NCBI GenBank assembly: GCA_003326205.1
Contig: LWTK01000062.1
Span: 1 to 47,536, forward strand
Source: Nostoc sp. ATCC 43529
Lineage (GTDB): Bacteria; Cyanobacteriota; Cyanobacteriia; Cyanobacteriales; Nostocaceae
DNA: 47,536 nt
Direction of reading: 5' to 3'
Both the position numbers and the translations under genes were made by a program. The number at the start of each line of letters is the position of its first letter. Position 1 is the stretch's first letter. Of this stretch, positions 17,948 to 27,210 are shown piece by piece. The notes below the pieces were generated by a model that ran no database searches, had not been told where the DNA came from, and saw only the letters and a program-made list of their open reading frames with translations.

Positions 17948-20941
17948 CTACAGTCCATAGAGGGCGGCGACGCGATCGCTTATTTCTTTCTCCCATACTT
18001 CACAACCTACGCCTTTTGCATCAAGGCATTTTTGGACTAGTTTGGATATTGCTTCGCGATCAGTTGTGGATGCATTAGGAATAATTGCTTTCTCTATGTA
18101 AGTTCTAAGTAGTTGATATCCATTTTGGATTTTTGTACAATGACGAGCTATTTCTAACCAAAATGGCTGCGAGTTCAATACACCCAGTAAATAGAGGTCG
18201 TTAAGAGTAATCATCCAGACTGCATCATTGATATATACTCGCTTATTGTCGTAAGCAAAACAAGGTTTAACTTGAAAACGTTGATATATAATCTTGGGCT
18301 GTTCAAAAGCAGAGTAGTAATCACAAGGGCGGAGTTCCCACCAAAAATTGCCTTGGTCAGAACGCTTTTCTAGTTCAATTTGCCATTGTTTCAAATGTGC
18401 AAATACAGCAGGATAACGCTTTATATCAATACCAATTTGTGTAACAATTAGCCACTTATTTGTTGAGCTAATATTCCATTTTTGAATATTTTTACCTACA
18501 GCCAATGATTTAATAATTTCTGCACTTTTAGGATCTTGCGCTATCAACTCTGCTCGTTTTGAATCACTAATAATAAAAGCCTTAGTCAAACCGGTCTTGA
18601 TACCATAATAAATTTTACCTTTGGCATACTCACCTAATGTAATACCTGCTGCTTCAATCTTTTTGATTCGGTTTGCGGAAGTGACATCACTGAGCATCCA
18701 GTTTGAACCATTTAAGGCGTTAGATACTAATTGTTTTCCCTGCTCTCTAATAATTTCTAGTACATTAGGATAAGGAGAATCTAAAGATTTAACTTGAGTT
18801 AAAATTGTTGAGTTATGAGTTTTTTTTCCTAGCTGGGCAATAAAAATTATGGGGTAGGCAGTCGCACTTTTGAAAACAGGTAAATCACCAAAATCTGTGA
18901 TACTGTTAACCTGACAGGTTTCGGTAATATGCTTTTTCAACTTATCCCCATACTTAGCACGAAACCATTTATTAGGAGAAATAAATGCTAACATTCCGCC
19001 TGGTTTCAAAAGTTGCAAAGCACGGGCATAAAAGAAACAATATAAATCAGATGTTCCATTATAAGTAGCTGGATAAATCTTTTGCAATGTCGGCTTTAAA
19101 TCTTTAATTAATTCCTGTCTCACATAAGGCGGATTCGCTACCTGAATATCAAACCCACCATCAGCAAAAACTTCTGCAAATTCTACCGCCCAATCAAAAC
19201 CTTCTGGTGCTTTCAGACTACCATTAGTTATTAGCCTAATTTGAGTTTTTAACTCATTAATTTCATATTCTAACTTTTGCTTCTTACTTCCTTCATGGGT
19301 TCGCATATATTCAGCCTTTTTTTGGCTATATTGGCTGATTAATTCACCTCTAATAACTCCTGTTGTTGCAGGACTAGGAGCTATGAGACTATCTCCCACC
19401 TCAATTTTATATTTCAGGTTTGGTAGTGGTTTCGGTTTTTCACCTTGATACTCAACAGCAAGTGAAAGCCATAACCTTAACCGCGCAATATTAACTGCAA
19501 ATACATCTTTATCAATTCCATAAATATTATTTTCAATAATCTCTAACTTCCGTTGATAAACAGTATTTGAATCTAGTCCTTTATTTGCAAATAAACACTG
19601 ACGTAAATCTAATAACTCATGAAGCATCCCTAATAAATAAGCTCCACTTCCCGCAGCCAAATCACAGCACCTAACTTTCCGTAAAGCTTTTAATATTGCT
19701 TCTGGATTAACCAGATTATTCGGATTATGTTCATCAACAAATTGGGCTACTGCATCATCTGTTTCGTTTGCAACTTGGGTTTTTAAATATCCCTTTAAAG
19801 CCTCACGACACATAAAAGAAACAATCGGCTTGGGAGTATAATAACTTCCAGATTCATGTCTACCTGTGACGAGTTCCTCGAACACCTTACCCAACATTTC
19901 CGGATCTACCGCTACCTCAACATCAAGCGGGGTACTCTCAGTAACAGTGAAAGCAAAGCGTTGGAATAAGTCATGTATAATAGTTTTTATACAATCATCT
20001 GGGATGATAATTTGAGCGTTTTTATCATCTTCACTTTGTTCAAAAAGACCACCATTCAAGTAAGGAACGCTACCAATTAATTCTTTGAGAAAGCCACCAT
20101 TATTAATTCCAGTGATGTCCTGTTCTTGAGGATTATTTAGTCCGGAAAAGAAGAGATGAGAAAGTCTATCTTTATAAAAATTTTTGTCTGATACTCCTTC
20201 TTCATCCTGGTAAGATTCCCACAAAGCTGATAAATAATCAGTTCTTTTTTGGAATTTCAGCCAACCTTTTTTCTCAATAAAAGCAATAAACATCAAACGG
20301 TTAAATAGCTTTTGAGTGAATAATCGTTTACCTTCTGAATCGGTTGCCCATTTAATTAAACTTTCTACTTTCTCAAAAGTTTTACGATACTCTCTGAAAA
20401 ATTCCTGAGTGACAGCTTCAACATCAAACGCTTTATCATGAAGTGTTTGAATATCTAACGGTGATGCATCTGGAATGCTTTCTAAATCCAACAGACTGAT
20501 TCTTTCTGTTGCAGTGCGTAATTGTTCCCCTTCCCCAACGGTAATGCGGCGGAATAATCTTCGTTTTTGAGGTGAACTGTCATACTTGACATTCAGAAAG
20601 TGCCAGCGCGATTGTGACTTATTGGAAAATACAAATAAAGCGTATGGATGTTCTTGTAAAAGATGATTTACAACTACTCTTTCGCCTTGTCTGGATAAAT
20701 TTTCTGACTTGAGACGAGTGTAAATTATATGAAATGCTTTATTAGTTCCTCCAGAAGCTAACAACAAAGGTTCGCCTTCAACCTCATTAGTAACTGCATC
20801 AGTCAATTGACGACGAGAAAGTTCTTTATTTTCTCGTTCATAATTCAATTGACTCCAAAATAATCTTTTTAATATGTCAATAGTTTTTAAGTTTTGGAGC
20901 GAATGTTGGATTGACTCTTGCAGTTCTAATGTACCTACCAT
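17948..20941 (-). CDS. Class I N6-adenine DNA methyltransferase (Eco57I/PglX-like)
   Basis: 997 residues. The SAM-binding motif I is CDLAAGSGAYLLGMLHELLD (about residue 430) and the catalytic motif IV is VANPPYVRQ (about 603), placing it among gamma-type N6-adenine methylases as in Eco57I, BREX PglX and DISARM DrmMI. The N-terminal 350 residues are helical. The region after about 730 looks like a TaqI-type target-recognition domain (YGIKTGLTKAFIISD, KIIYQRFQVKPCF, YLLGVLNSQPFW). No obvious PD-ExK nuclease motif was seen at the N-terminus, so cleavage is probably supplied by the downstream PLD-helicase. It is the first gene of the operon methylase-vapB-vapC-helicase. It would mark self DNA. 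Confidence 0.85.
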   Translation of the reverse strand: MVGTLELQESIQHSLQNLKTIDILKRLFWSQLNYERENKELSRRQLTDAVTNEVEGEPLLLASGGTNKAFHIIYTRLKSENLSRQGERVVVNHLLQEHPYALFVFSNKSQSRWHFLNVKYDSSPQKRRLFRRITVGEGEQLRTATERISLLDLESIPDASPLDIQTLHDKAFDVEAVTQEFFREYRKTFEKVESLIKWATDSEGKRLFTQKLFNRLMFIAFIEKKGWLKFQKRTDYLSALWESYQDEEGVSDKNFYKDRLSHLFFSGLNNPQEQDITGINNGGFLKELIGSVPYLNGGLFEQSEDDKNAQIIIPDDCIKTIIHDLFQRFAFTVTESTPLDVEVAVDPEMLGKVFEELVTGRHESGSYYTPKPIVSFMCREALKGYLKTQVANETDDAVAQFVDEHNPNNLVNPEAILKALRKVRCCDLAAGSGAYLLGMLHELLDLRQCLFANKGLDSNTVYQRKLEIIENNIYGIDKDVFAVNIARLRLWLSLAVEYQGEKPKPLPNLKYKIEVGDSLIAPSPATTGVIRGELISQYSQKKAEYMRTHEGSKKQKLEYEINELKTQIRLITNGSLKAPEGFDWAVEFAEVFADGGFDIQVANPPYVRQELIKDLKPTLQKIYPATYNGTSDLYCFFYARALQLLKPGGMLAFISPNKWFRAKYGDKLKKHITETCQVNSITDFGDLPVFKSATAYPIIFIAQLGKKTHNSTILTQVKSLDSPYPNVLEIIREQGKQLVSNALNGSNWMLSDVTSANRIKKIEAAGITLGEYAKGKIYYGIKTGLTKAFIISDSKRAELIAQDPKSAEIIKSLAVGKNIQKWNISSTNKWLIVTQIGIDIKRYPAVFAHLKQWQIELEKRSDQGNFWWELRPCDYYSAFEQPKIIYQRFQVKPCFAYDNKRVYINDAVWMITLNDLYLLGVLNSQPFWLEIARHCTKIQNGYQLLRTYIEKAIIPNASTTDREAISKLVQKCLDAKGVGCEVWEKEISDRVAALYGL

Positions 20942-21380
20942 TTGTATACCCTGTTTCAGTAGTATGTTTTCCCCAAAACGCGCAACAAATTCTGTCTACG
21001 AAGCTTAACTACGCAGTAATTATGAATAATTGAAAGCATAATAATTCGGCACTAGTCAGATAAAATCTGCTGCACTTATGTATTGAAAAACTTCAGTAAA
21101 ATATCTAGCCTAAATATGGAAATAACAGCAGCGATATCCTGCTAACTTATTAATAGGTGTAACAACTGCAAAACCATGCATATTTCCCAGAGTAAAATGC
21201 ATTTTAAAAGGGATATAGATATCACTTTATTAAGCTTTAACAAATTTAATTTAAACCACTTAAGACTGCCACAGAATTTATACTGAGGACGAAAAACGTG
21301 AATGGTCTTCTAGGGAAATTCAGGTAGCCCCATGAAAAATCAAAATATATTTGTACTAATAATCTTTCCTTTTATTGAGC
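20942..21380. other. Intergenic region upstream of the restriction operon
   Basis: About 440 AT-rich bases. It must hold the promoter of the minus-strand methyltransferase operon. TTGTTG and CATACT at a spacing of about 16, roughly 30-60 nt before the ATG, is the best but weak candidate. No ORF or repeat was supported. Confidence 0.35.
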
Positions 21381-21600
21381 TTTAAACCTTTGGTAGGTGC
21401 AAAGCACTACTGTCCCCTCGTCGAATATGGATGTAACCTGATGTAGTCGCAATATCAGCATGACCCATTGTTTGCTGAATCAAGGGAACAGGCGTAGCCC
21501 TCTCTAGCAAAATGTGACGGGACTTGTCGCCTTTACCCACAACGGTAAATTGTCCGGTGCGATCGCTTTGTGTGAAGTCTTTCCACCTCAGTACTACTAA
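21381..21600 (-). pseudogene. Tyrosine recombinase remnant with internal in-frame deletion
   Basis: The minus-strand reading starts abruptly at 21600 with LVVLRWKDFTQSDRTGQ, continues TVVGKGDKSRHILL, and jumps in frame to ERATPVPLIQQTMGHADIAT, SGYIHIRRGD and SSALHLPKV before a stop. It is clearly homologous to the C-terminal half of the intact recombinase at 25893-26825. About 71 residues are missing in the middle, including the HxLRH catalytic block; the start and N-terminal half are also missing. The nucleophile Tyr (SGYIH) and the GH motif remain. It lies directly against the plus-strand sigma/ParB/SNF2 module. Confidence 0.85.
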
Positions 21601-21605
21601 CAGAG

Positions 21606-21678
21606 GGTGTCACAGATCAGACATTCAAGTAGAAGATAAGTTTTTCTGTCACTTTCTTCACAACGCAAGGTGTCACAG
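21606..21678. promoter_or_regulatory. Paired GGTGTCACAG direct repeats
   Basis: The 10-mer GGTGTCACAG occurs at 21606-21615 and again at 21669-21678, a spacing of 63 nt or about six helical turns, with the second copy ending 27 nt before the ATG at 21706. It is absent from the right edge of the module. Probably a regulator site pair controlling the three-gene operon; an attachment-core role is less likely. Confidence 0.4.
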
Positions 21679-21705
21679 CCATGACTAATAAATAGGAAAC
21701 CCATA

Positions 21706-22455
21706 ATGCTATACAGCCAGGAGGTGCAGAAATCAAATGGACGGTCAACACATATTACAAAAGAGCAACAGGAGGAATGGCTCACCAGAGCGAAGGAAGC
21801 AGCAGCTTCGGGGGAGCCAGGAAAAATGCTTGAATTTTTGCACCGAAGCTTTGTTATCGACGGTCTTACCAAGCAATTTGCTTTGAAGTGGCGTTCGCTC
21901 TCACGCGACGAAGTAGAGGATATCGTAGCTGAAGCTGTTGACATCCTTTATGAGGCAATTCGAGGCGGTAAAAAGGTTTCAAAACTAGTTCCTTACTTGT
22001 TGAAAACCTGTGAATACAAAGCTTACGACTATTACCGGGCAAGGCAAAACGAGAAACCCCTAACACCGGATGACCTGGAACACATGGCTGACAAGTCAAG
22101 TGAACGTGAAGACGAGCTTAACAGTTCTACTGGTGAACTGGACTGGCAGGAAAAACGACCGCGAATTATCACCATAGTTCGCTCTCTTCTACCAAGGTTA
22201 GGTCAGTACAACGTCCAGAATGTCATGGCTTACATACTTGATGCACTAGAGGCTGATTGTGTGGATATATCCAACGTTGAGATAGCTGAGGTATTAGGGC
22301 TAAGTCCAGATGTAGTGCGGCAGTCAAAAAAAAGAGGATTCGACCGCCTGGAAAGGATTGTCCGTGAGGAGGGATTAACAGCCCAAGTGAGTGATTTTAC
22401 CAATCTGAAGCGTAATTACGAAGAAAAGATCGAGGACGAGCCTGAGTTTGTTTAG
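21706..22455 (+). CDS. Sigma-factor-like protein of a three-gene module
   Basis: 249 residues; ATG 21706 has AGGA 8 nt upstream. An AGGAGG inside the gene at about 21720 precedes a GTG but would remove only 6-10 residues. Residues about 60-125 resemble sigma-70 region 2 (LSRDEVEDIVAEAVDILYEA, then LVPYLLKTCEYKAYDYYRAR) and residues about 190-230 a region-4 HTH (VEIAEVLGLSPDVVRQSKKR). It may be an ECF-like sigma factor for the module's own promoter, or a DNA-binding adaptor that has kept the sigma fold. First gene of an operon with ParB/Srx-like and SNF2 genes. Confidence 0.75.
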   Translation: MLYSQEVQKSNGRSTHITKEQQEEWLTRAKEAAASGEPGKMLEFLHRSFVIDGLTKQFALKWRSLSRDEVEDIVAEAVDILYEAIRGGKKVSKLVPYLLKTCEYKAYDYYRARQNEKPLTPDDLEHMADKSSEREDELNSSTGELDWQEKRPRIITIVRSLLPRLGQYNVQNVMAYILDALEADCVDISNVEIAEVLGLSPDVVRQSKKRGFDRLERIVREEGLTAQVSDFTNLKRNYEEKIEDEPEFV

Positions 22456-22478
22456 CTCCTTAAAGCAGGTTACAAAAA

Positions 22479-24032
22479 ATGGTGCTGAGAATAGACATTA
22501 CTAAAGACATTCAAAAGTCGATAGAGGCAGTAATTGAAGAAGCTCGCCGCATTTCGACAGACGTAGCTGAAGAAGTAGAAGAGATTTTGCAACAAGGTAG
22601 AGAAAACCCCCTCCCGCCGGATGAGGTGTTTCAGCTTTTAACAAAGGTGATTGGTGTCTTGAAGCATAGCGCCAGCAAGAGAGGAGACCAAGCCGCCAGC
22701 AAGTCCTTAGAAGGTGACATTAATCAAATAGTTCAACAGATTATTGAAATCCGCGAGCAAGTTATGCAAGACACTCTTGAAGTAACCAGTCTGGCTAAGA
22801 AATTTGAACTAGTTGCTCACAAGGGGATTAAACCAGGGCCAGTCCTCCCGACACCTTGTTTTCAAGGAAAGTTGATCCCCATGATTTCAGGTTTTGTCAA
22901 AACTATTGATATTCAGTTATGGAATGAAAATGACAGACTAGATATTCACTTAGGGCAGTTCCGTCAAAAGAACGGTCGTGAACCGAACCCAGAGGAACTG
23001 TTAGACATTATGTTCAGCAACATGGAACTGCCAGGTATTGCTGATGACGAAAAGGAAGATCAATTCGAGATTGTTGAATTAGCAAGAAGTATAGCTGTCA
23101 ATGGACTTCGCAAGGCACCCATATTAGACATAGATGGCACTCCTTTAGACGGAAACCGTCGTATTGCAGCTTGCTATTATATTCAAAACAGCGACGAGTT
23201 CGACTCGGAACAGAAGCGACGGGTAGAGTACATTCCAGTGTGGCAACTCACTGAACACGCTACAGATGATGACAGGAATGCAGTAGTTGTTTCACTCAAC
23301 TTTGAATCCGACTGTAAGCTCGACTGGCCTGATTATATTAAAGCAAGGAAAGTGTATGAAGAATGGCAAGCCATGCTAGCACTAGAGCCAAGGACACCAG
23401 CTCGTCACCGACTAGCTCAGATGAAGCGTGAATTATCCATGAAATTTGCTCTTGGGCCTGACACTGGCACAGTCAACAGATATTTGAAAATGGTAGATTG
23501 GGCTACTGATTTCGAGGACTATCACATCAACCAAAAGAAGCGAGACCATTATGTAGTTAAGCACCGAGCTAATAGATACTTTCAGTATTTTAATGAACTC
23601 AGTAATGGTGAGACGAAGTATGGTGGGATTGCGTTTACCCTTAACCAAGATGATGGATTAAAGCATACTGTCTTCGACCTGATATTAGATGACAAGTTCA
23701 CGAACGTGCTACAGGTTCGCGCTCTAAAGCAAACGCTCAATAATCCAGAATCTCGTGAGTTGTTGGCACGAGCTCGGAATGAAAGTGACCTAGATCTTGC
23801 TCAAGATCACATTCAAGACGCAATCACTACTGCCAATATTCAGCGTGCAGAAAGGCGATCATTAGGAGCTGATTCAAGAATTGAGTCCTTTGTCAAATGG
23901 CTTGAAGAAGTACCCCCCAGAACTTTTCGCGATCAGATCAAAGCAGAAAACCTTGAGGGTTTATTAAATGCTTTGAAGTTAGTGGAACCGATGGTCAGAG
24001 AAATATTAGTGGAAAGGGGCGTTGAGGCATAA
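22479..24032 (+). CDS. ParB/Srx-fold protein of a three-gene module
   Basis: 517 residues. The N-terminal 130 residues are helical or coiled-coil (EARRISTDVAEEVEEILQQ). The central part carries a ParB/sulfiredoxin-type fold: EIVELARSIAVNGLRKAP, then ILDIDGTPLDGNRRIAACYY with the GNRR phosphate-binding motif at about residue 223. ParB/Srx domains bind or hydrolyse CTP/ATP or nick DNA. DGxxR-type relatives occur in DndB-like and other defence proteins. The C-terminal 200 residues are helical and unassigned. The gene starts 23 nt after the sigma-like gene and ends 8 nt before the SNF2 gene, so it is part of one transcript. Confidence 0.75.
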   Translation: MVLRIDITKDIQKSIEAVIEEARRISTDVAEEVEEILQQGRENPLPPDEVFQLLTKVIGVLKHSASKRGDQAASKSLEGDINQIVQQIIEIREQVMQDTLEVTSLAKKFELVAHKGIKPGPVLPTPCFQGKLIPMISGFVKTIDIQLWNENDRLDIHLGQFRQKNGREPNPEELLDIMFSNMELPGIADDEKEDQFEIVELARSIAVNGLRKAPILDIDGTPLDGNRRIAACYYIQNSDEFDSEQKRRVEYIPVWQLTEHATDDDRNAVVVSLNFESDCKLDWPDYIKARKVYEEWQAMLALEPRTPARHRLAQMKRELSMKFALGPDTGTVNRYLKMVDWATDFEDYHINQKKRDHYVVKHRANRYFQYFNELSNGETKYGGIAFTLNQDDGLKHTVFDLILDDKFTNVLQVRALKQTLNNPESRELLARARNESDLDLAQDHIQDAITTANIQRAERRSLGADSRIESFVKWLEEVPPRTFRDQIKAENLEGLLNALKLVEPMVREILVERGVEA

Positions 24033-24040
24033 GAGAACGA

Positions 24041-25804
24041 ATGGTTTCAAATATCACTGCCGATGTCCGAGTATCAGACCTGTTGGATCGCCTAGTAATT
24101 ACCCCCAGGCAATCCACAGATTACCATGCACTAAGTGGCGTACTCAAAGATGCTCTCCCAGAAATCAGGGTACACCGTTCGGCTGAGGGGGTGTGGATAG
24201 CGGCTCAGGATGTTGATGCACTCCTCGATACGGAAGTGGCAGCTGACCTCCGGTGGAGTGCTGAAGCAAAACTCTTCCTGGAAAACAGGATTCGCGTCAG
24301 ACAAGTTCATCAACAATTGTACCAACAGGTCAGTAGAATCCGCGTTGGTGGTCGAGATATTGCAAGCATTTACCTCACTGATATTGAAGGGCTGGATGTT
24401 CTAGACGATCACCAGTGGGTTAACGTTGCGGCGATGACACTTCCAAACGGTTACGGGTTGTGTATCTTCGATGAGCAAGGGGCTGGCAAGACAGTTACTC
24501 TAATCTTTGCTTTTGATGTGCTTGTAGCAAGAGACGAGGTAGACTTTGCGCTCATCGTGGCACCAAAAAGCATGGTATCTGAATGGCAACGTGATTTTTT
24601 ACGGTTTAAGGGCGACCTCTACAAAGTTGAGGTTATGAGTGGCACTCGTAAGCAAAAGCGTACAGTGATAGGATCTGGAGCTGATGTACTGGTTACTAAT
24701 TTTGAGACAGCAGCCTCAATGGAGGATGAGCTACGGGCGTTACTCCGCTCCTACCAAGAGCGTGCCATGTTGGTTGTAGATGAGTCCTTCTACATCAAAA
24801 ATTTGGATGCTAAGAGGACTCAAGCTCTACGAAGACTCCGTGAATCGTGTGGTCGTGCGTTTGTTCTTTGCGGCACTCCAGCCCCTAACGCACCTCAAGA
24901 CCTCATCCAGCAGTTTAACATTGTTGATTTCGGCATCACATTTGATGGTGTGAGCATTCCAGACGACCGGGCAGAAGCACTACCGATTGTTCAACAAGCT
25001 ATTGAACAGCGTGGACTTTTTATTCGTCACCTTAAGACCGATGTACTCCCAGACCTACCTGTTAAAAGTTTTAATCGTGTTTTCGTCCCTTTACAACCTG
25101 AGCAGGAGAAGGTATATGCTGCTGCTTTGAGAAATCTAATTCTTGATCTGCGTTCTACTGATGATGAGACATTCCAGCGAAAACTGACTTCATTCCTCGC
25201 AAGGCGCAGCGCTCTCATACAAATATGTTCAAACCCCGCTGGCGTTGTTCAAGGGTATACAGAAATACCTGCCAAGTTGCACGCACTTGATAGCATTCTT
25301 GAGGAGTCGATTATTCGTAAAGGAGAGAAGGTGATTTTATGGTCTTTTTACACGGTATCGCTTAGTGCTATATTTAACCGATACAGTCGGTTTAACCCAG
25401 TTAGGTACGATGGCACAGTCAATGATGTAGCTGAACGTCGGGAAGCGGTACGTAAGTTCCAGGAAGACGACGAGACGATGTTGTTTGTTGCTAATCCCGC
25501 CGCAGCTGGAGCAGGACTTACCCTCCACAGGGCACGGTTGGCAATATACGAGTCAATGTCTAACCAAGCTGCTCACTATTTGCAGAGCTTAGACCGTATT
25601 CACAGGAGAGGGCAAACACGGGATGTGGAATACTTAATTCTCCTATGCGACAAAACAATTGAGATAGACGAGTATGAACGCCTCACCAGAAAAGAACGCG
25701 CTGCACAAACACTTCTAAGAGACCAGGTTGAGGAACCTATTACTAGGGAAACAATGCTTAGGGAAGCGATCGCTGTCAGCCAGTTGCTCGAAGAGGAGAA
25801 GTAA
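24041..25804 (+). CDS. SNF2-family helicase of a three-gene module
   Basis: 587 residues. Superfamily 2 motifs in order: Walker A CIFDEQGAGKTVTL (Lys150), Ia LIVAPKSMVSEWQRD, DEAH-like box LVVDESFYIKN, motif III LCGTPAPNAPQDL, motif V NPAAAGAGLTLHRA and motif VI QSLDRIHRRGQTRDVE. This is the SNF2/RapA pattern (ATP-driven DNA translocation). The first 120 residues are a separate domain. There is no attached nuclease, unlike the PLD helicase at 13850. It is last in the operon with the sigma-like and ParB/Srx-like genes and convergent with the recombinase at 25893. Role inferred: DNA-tracking motor of an undescribed, possibly defensive system. Confidence 0.85.
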   Translation: MVSNITADVRVSDLLDRLVITPRQSTDYHALSGVLKDALPEIRVHRSAEGVWIAAQDVDALLDTEVAADLRWSAEAKLFLENRIRVRQVHQQLYQQVSRIRVGGRDIASIYLTDIEGLDVLDDHQWVNVAAMTLPNGYGLCIFDEQGAGKTVTLIFAFDVLVARDEVDFALIVAPKSMVSEWQRDFLRFKGDLYKVEVMSGTRKQKRTVIGSGADVLVTNFETAASMEDELRALLRSYQERAMLVVDESFYIKNLDAKRTQALRRLRESCGRAFVLCGTPAPNAPQDLIQQFNIVDFGITFDGVSIPDDRAEALPIVQQAIEQRGLFIRHLKTDVLPDLPVKSFNRVFVPLQPEQEKVYAAALRNLILDLRSTDDETFQRKLTSFLARRSALIQICSNPAGVVQGYTEIPAKLHALDSILEESIIRKGEKVILWSFYTVSLSAIFNRYSRFNPVRYDGTVNDVAERREAVRKFQEDDETMLFVANPAAAGAGLTLHRARLAIYESMSNQAAHYLQSLDRIHRRGQTRDVEYLILLCDKTIEIDEYERLTRKERAAQTLLRDQVEEPITRETMLREAIAVSQLLEEEK

Positions 25805-25892
25805 ACTAGTGACGGAATACCAGCATTACTCTACTCATCTAAGCTTTATTGCTCACATCCTATTGCGTCGCCATCTCTATAACAGTCTGTGT

Positions 25893-26825
25893 TTAAACCT
25901 GCGGCAGGTGCAAAGCGCTACTATCTCCGGGTCGAATGTGAATGTAAGCTGATGTTGTAGCAATATCTGCATGACCTAATGTTTGCTGAATTAAAGGAAC
26001 TGGCGTTCGCCTCTCAGCATTGTGCGTGGCGTGACTATGCCTGAGCCAGTGACAACTAACCTTCTCCGTCAAGCCTGCTCTCTGTGCTGCATCCTTAATT
26101 ATTGGGTCAACATTTTGACGCTGTAGCGGCTTCATGCCTTTGCCCTTGCGACTAGGGAAGACATAAGCATCTTTGGGGGTATCCTTACGGTAGTCCATCA
26201 ATTCCAGCCAGAGATATTCTGGCAGCAGAACATGACGAGACTTATTCCCCTTGCCTAGAACAGTAATCTGCCCAGTGATATCGCGTTGTGTAAAATCTTT
26301 CCACCTCAGCCCTACTAATTCCGACACCCGCAAACCAGCCACATATAACAGCTTTAATATCAACACATCCCGAACTTGTTGAGACTTGTAACGATAATCA
26401 GCCCGTTCCGTAAGCCGAATCATCAGCGCGATATCAGTGAGAGTCAGCACTTTTTCGTGTAATCGCTGGTCAACCTTCTTTAAAGAGATAGCAGCACCGG
26501 GGTTTTGCTTAATGTAGCCAGTTTTGTAAGCAAACGACAGTAAACTCTTGACCGCCGCCATATAGGTTTGAATCGTAGGTGCTGCCAATCCCCGGTTATG
26601 CAAATACTCTGAAAACTCCACCATATCCTCAACAGTTGTGTCTCGGATCGCCTTCCCCACTCCTGCTAAAAATCCGGTAAACTGCCCCGTATACCGTAGA
26701 TAGCATTTTTGGGTCGAGTCCGGCTTGTCGTGCAGCCACAGTTGAATTAACCGTTGTTGGGCATTTACAGGAGCTAACTTAGATAGTTGCTTACCTCTGG
26801 GTTTGACTACTACTACTGGTGTCAT
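25893..26825 (-). CDS. Tyrosine recombinase (XerC/integrase type)
   Basis: 310 residues, complete. The N-terminal SAM-like core-binding domain spans residues 20-105. The catalytic domain has the full set: Arg166 (AGLRVSELVGLRW), Lys192 (LGKGNKSRH), His259 and Arg262 (SCHWLRHSHATH), His285 (LGHADIATT) and Tyr294 (SAYIH). It would cut and join DNA at short specific sites. It is convergent with the SNF2 gene of the three-gene module, and the C-terminal half of a sister copy flanks the other side of that module in the same orientation. Likely the agent of cassette insertion or of plasmid dimer resolution. Confidence 0.9.
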   Translation of the reverse strand: MTPVVVVKPRGKQLSKLAPVNAQQRLIQLWLHDKPDSTQKCYLRYTGQFTGFLAGVGKAIRDTTVEDMVEFSEYLHNRGLAAPTIQTYMAAVKSLLSFAYKTGYIKQNPGAAISLKKVDQRLHEKVLTLTDIALMIRLTERADYRYKSQQVRDVLILKLLYVAGLRVSELVGLRWKDFTQRDITGQITVLGKGNKSRHVLLPEYLWLELMDYRKDTPKDAYVFPSRKGKGMKPLQRQNVDPIIKDAAQRAGLTEKVSCHWLRHSHATHNAERRTPVPLIQQTLGHADIATTSAYIHIRPGDSSALHLPQV

Positions 26826-27053
26826 AATGAACCGTTATCTCAAACAGACAAAAGATTAATTTTGTCTCCTTCATATCCATACACCTCTTTGACTACACCA
26901 AGATCGTTTCTCCCAATTTCTTTACCCAAATTCATCTCTACTCATCCAAAAACCCCCAAGAACAACAGTATTTAAGTTTTCTTGAGTACATATACTTAAA
27001 GGCATTGTACTACTTGCACCGACAATCGCTAATCCAAAGATTTCAGAACTTAC

Positions 27054-27172
27054 GCGATCGCCGACAGCGGGCGCTTCCGCCATCGCCCCTTCAGACAATC
27101 TGTTAACAAAAATATTTTTGTCAGGATTAAGAGCAGCGATCGCCAAGAGCGGGCGCTTCCGCCATCGCCCCT
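27054..27172. repeat. Two REP-like HIP1-associated repeats
   Basis: A unit of about 37 bp beginning GCGATCGCC and containing AGCGGGCGCTTCCGCCATCG occurs at 27054-27090 and 27136-27172 (offset 82), differing only in a 3-4 nt segment. These GC-rich, HIP1-linked dispersed repeats are common in cyanobacterial intergenic DNA. Confidence 0.6.
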
Positions 27173-27210
27173 CCCAGTTCTGGGGGAAAGTTGCCCCAAT
27201 CACGGTAAAA

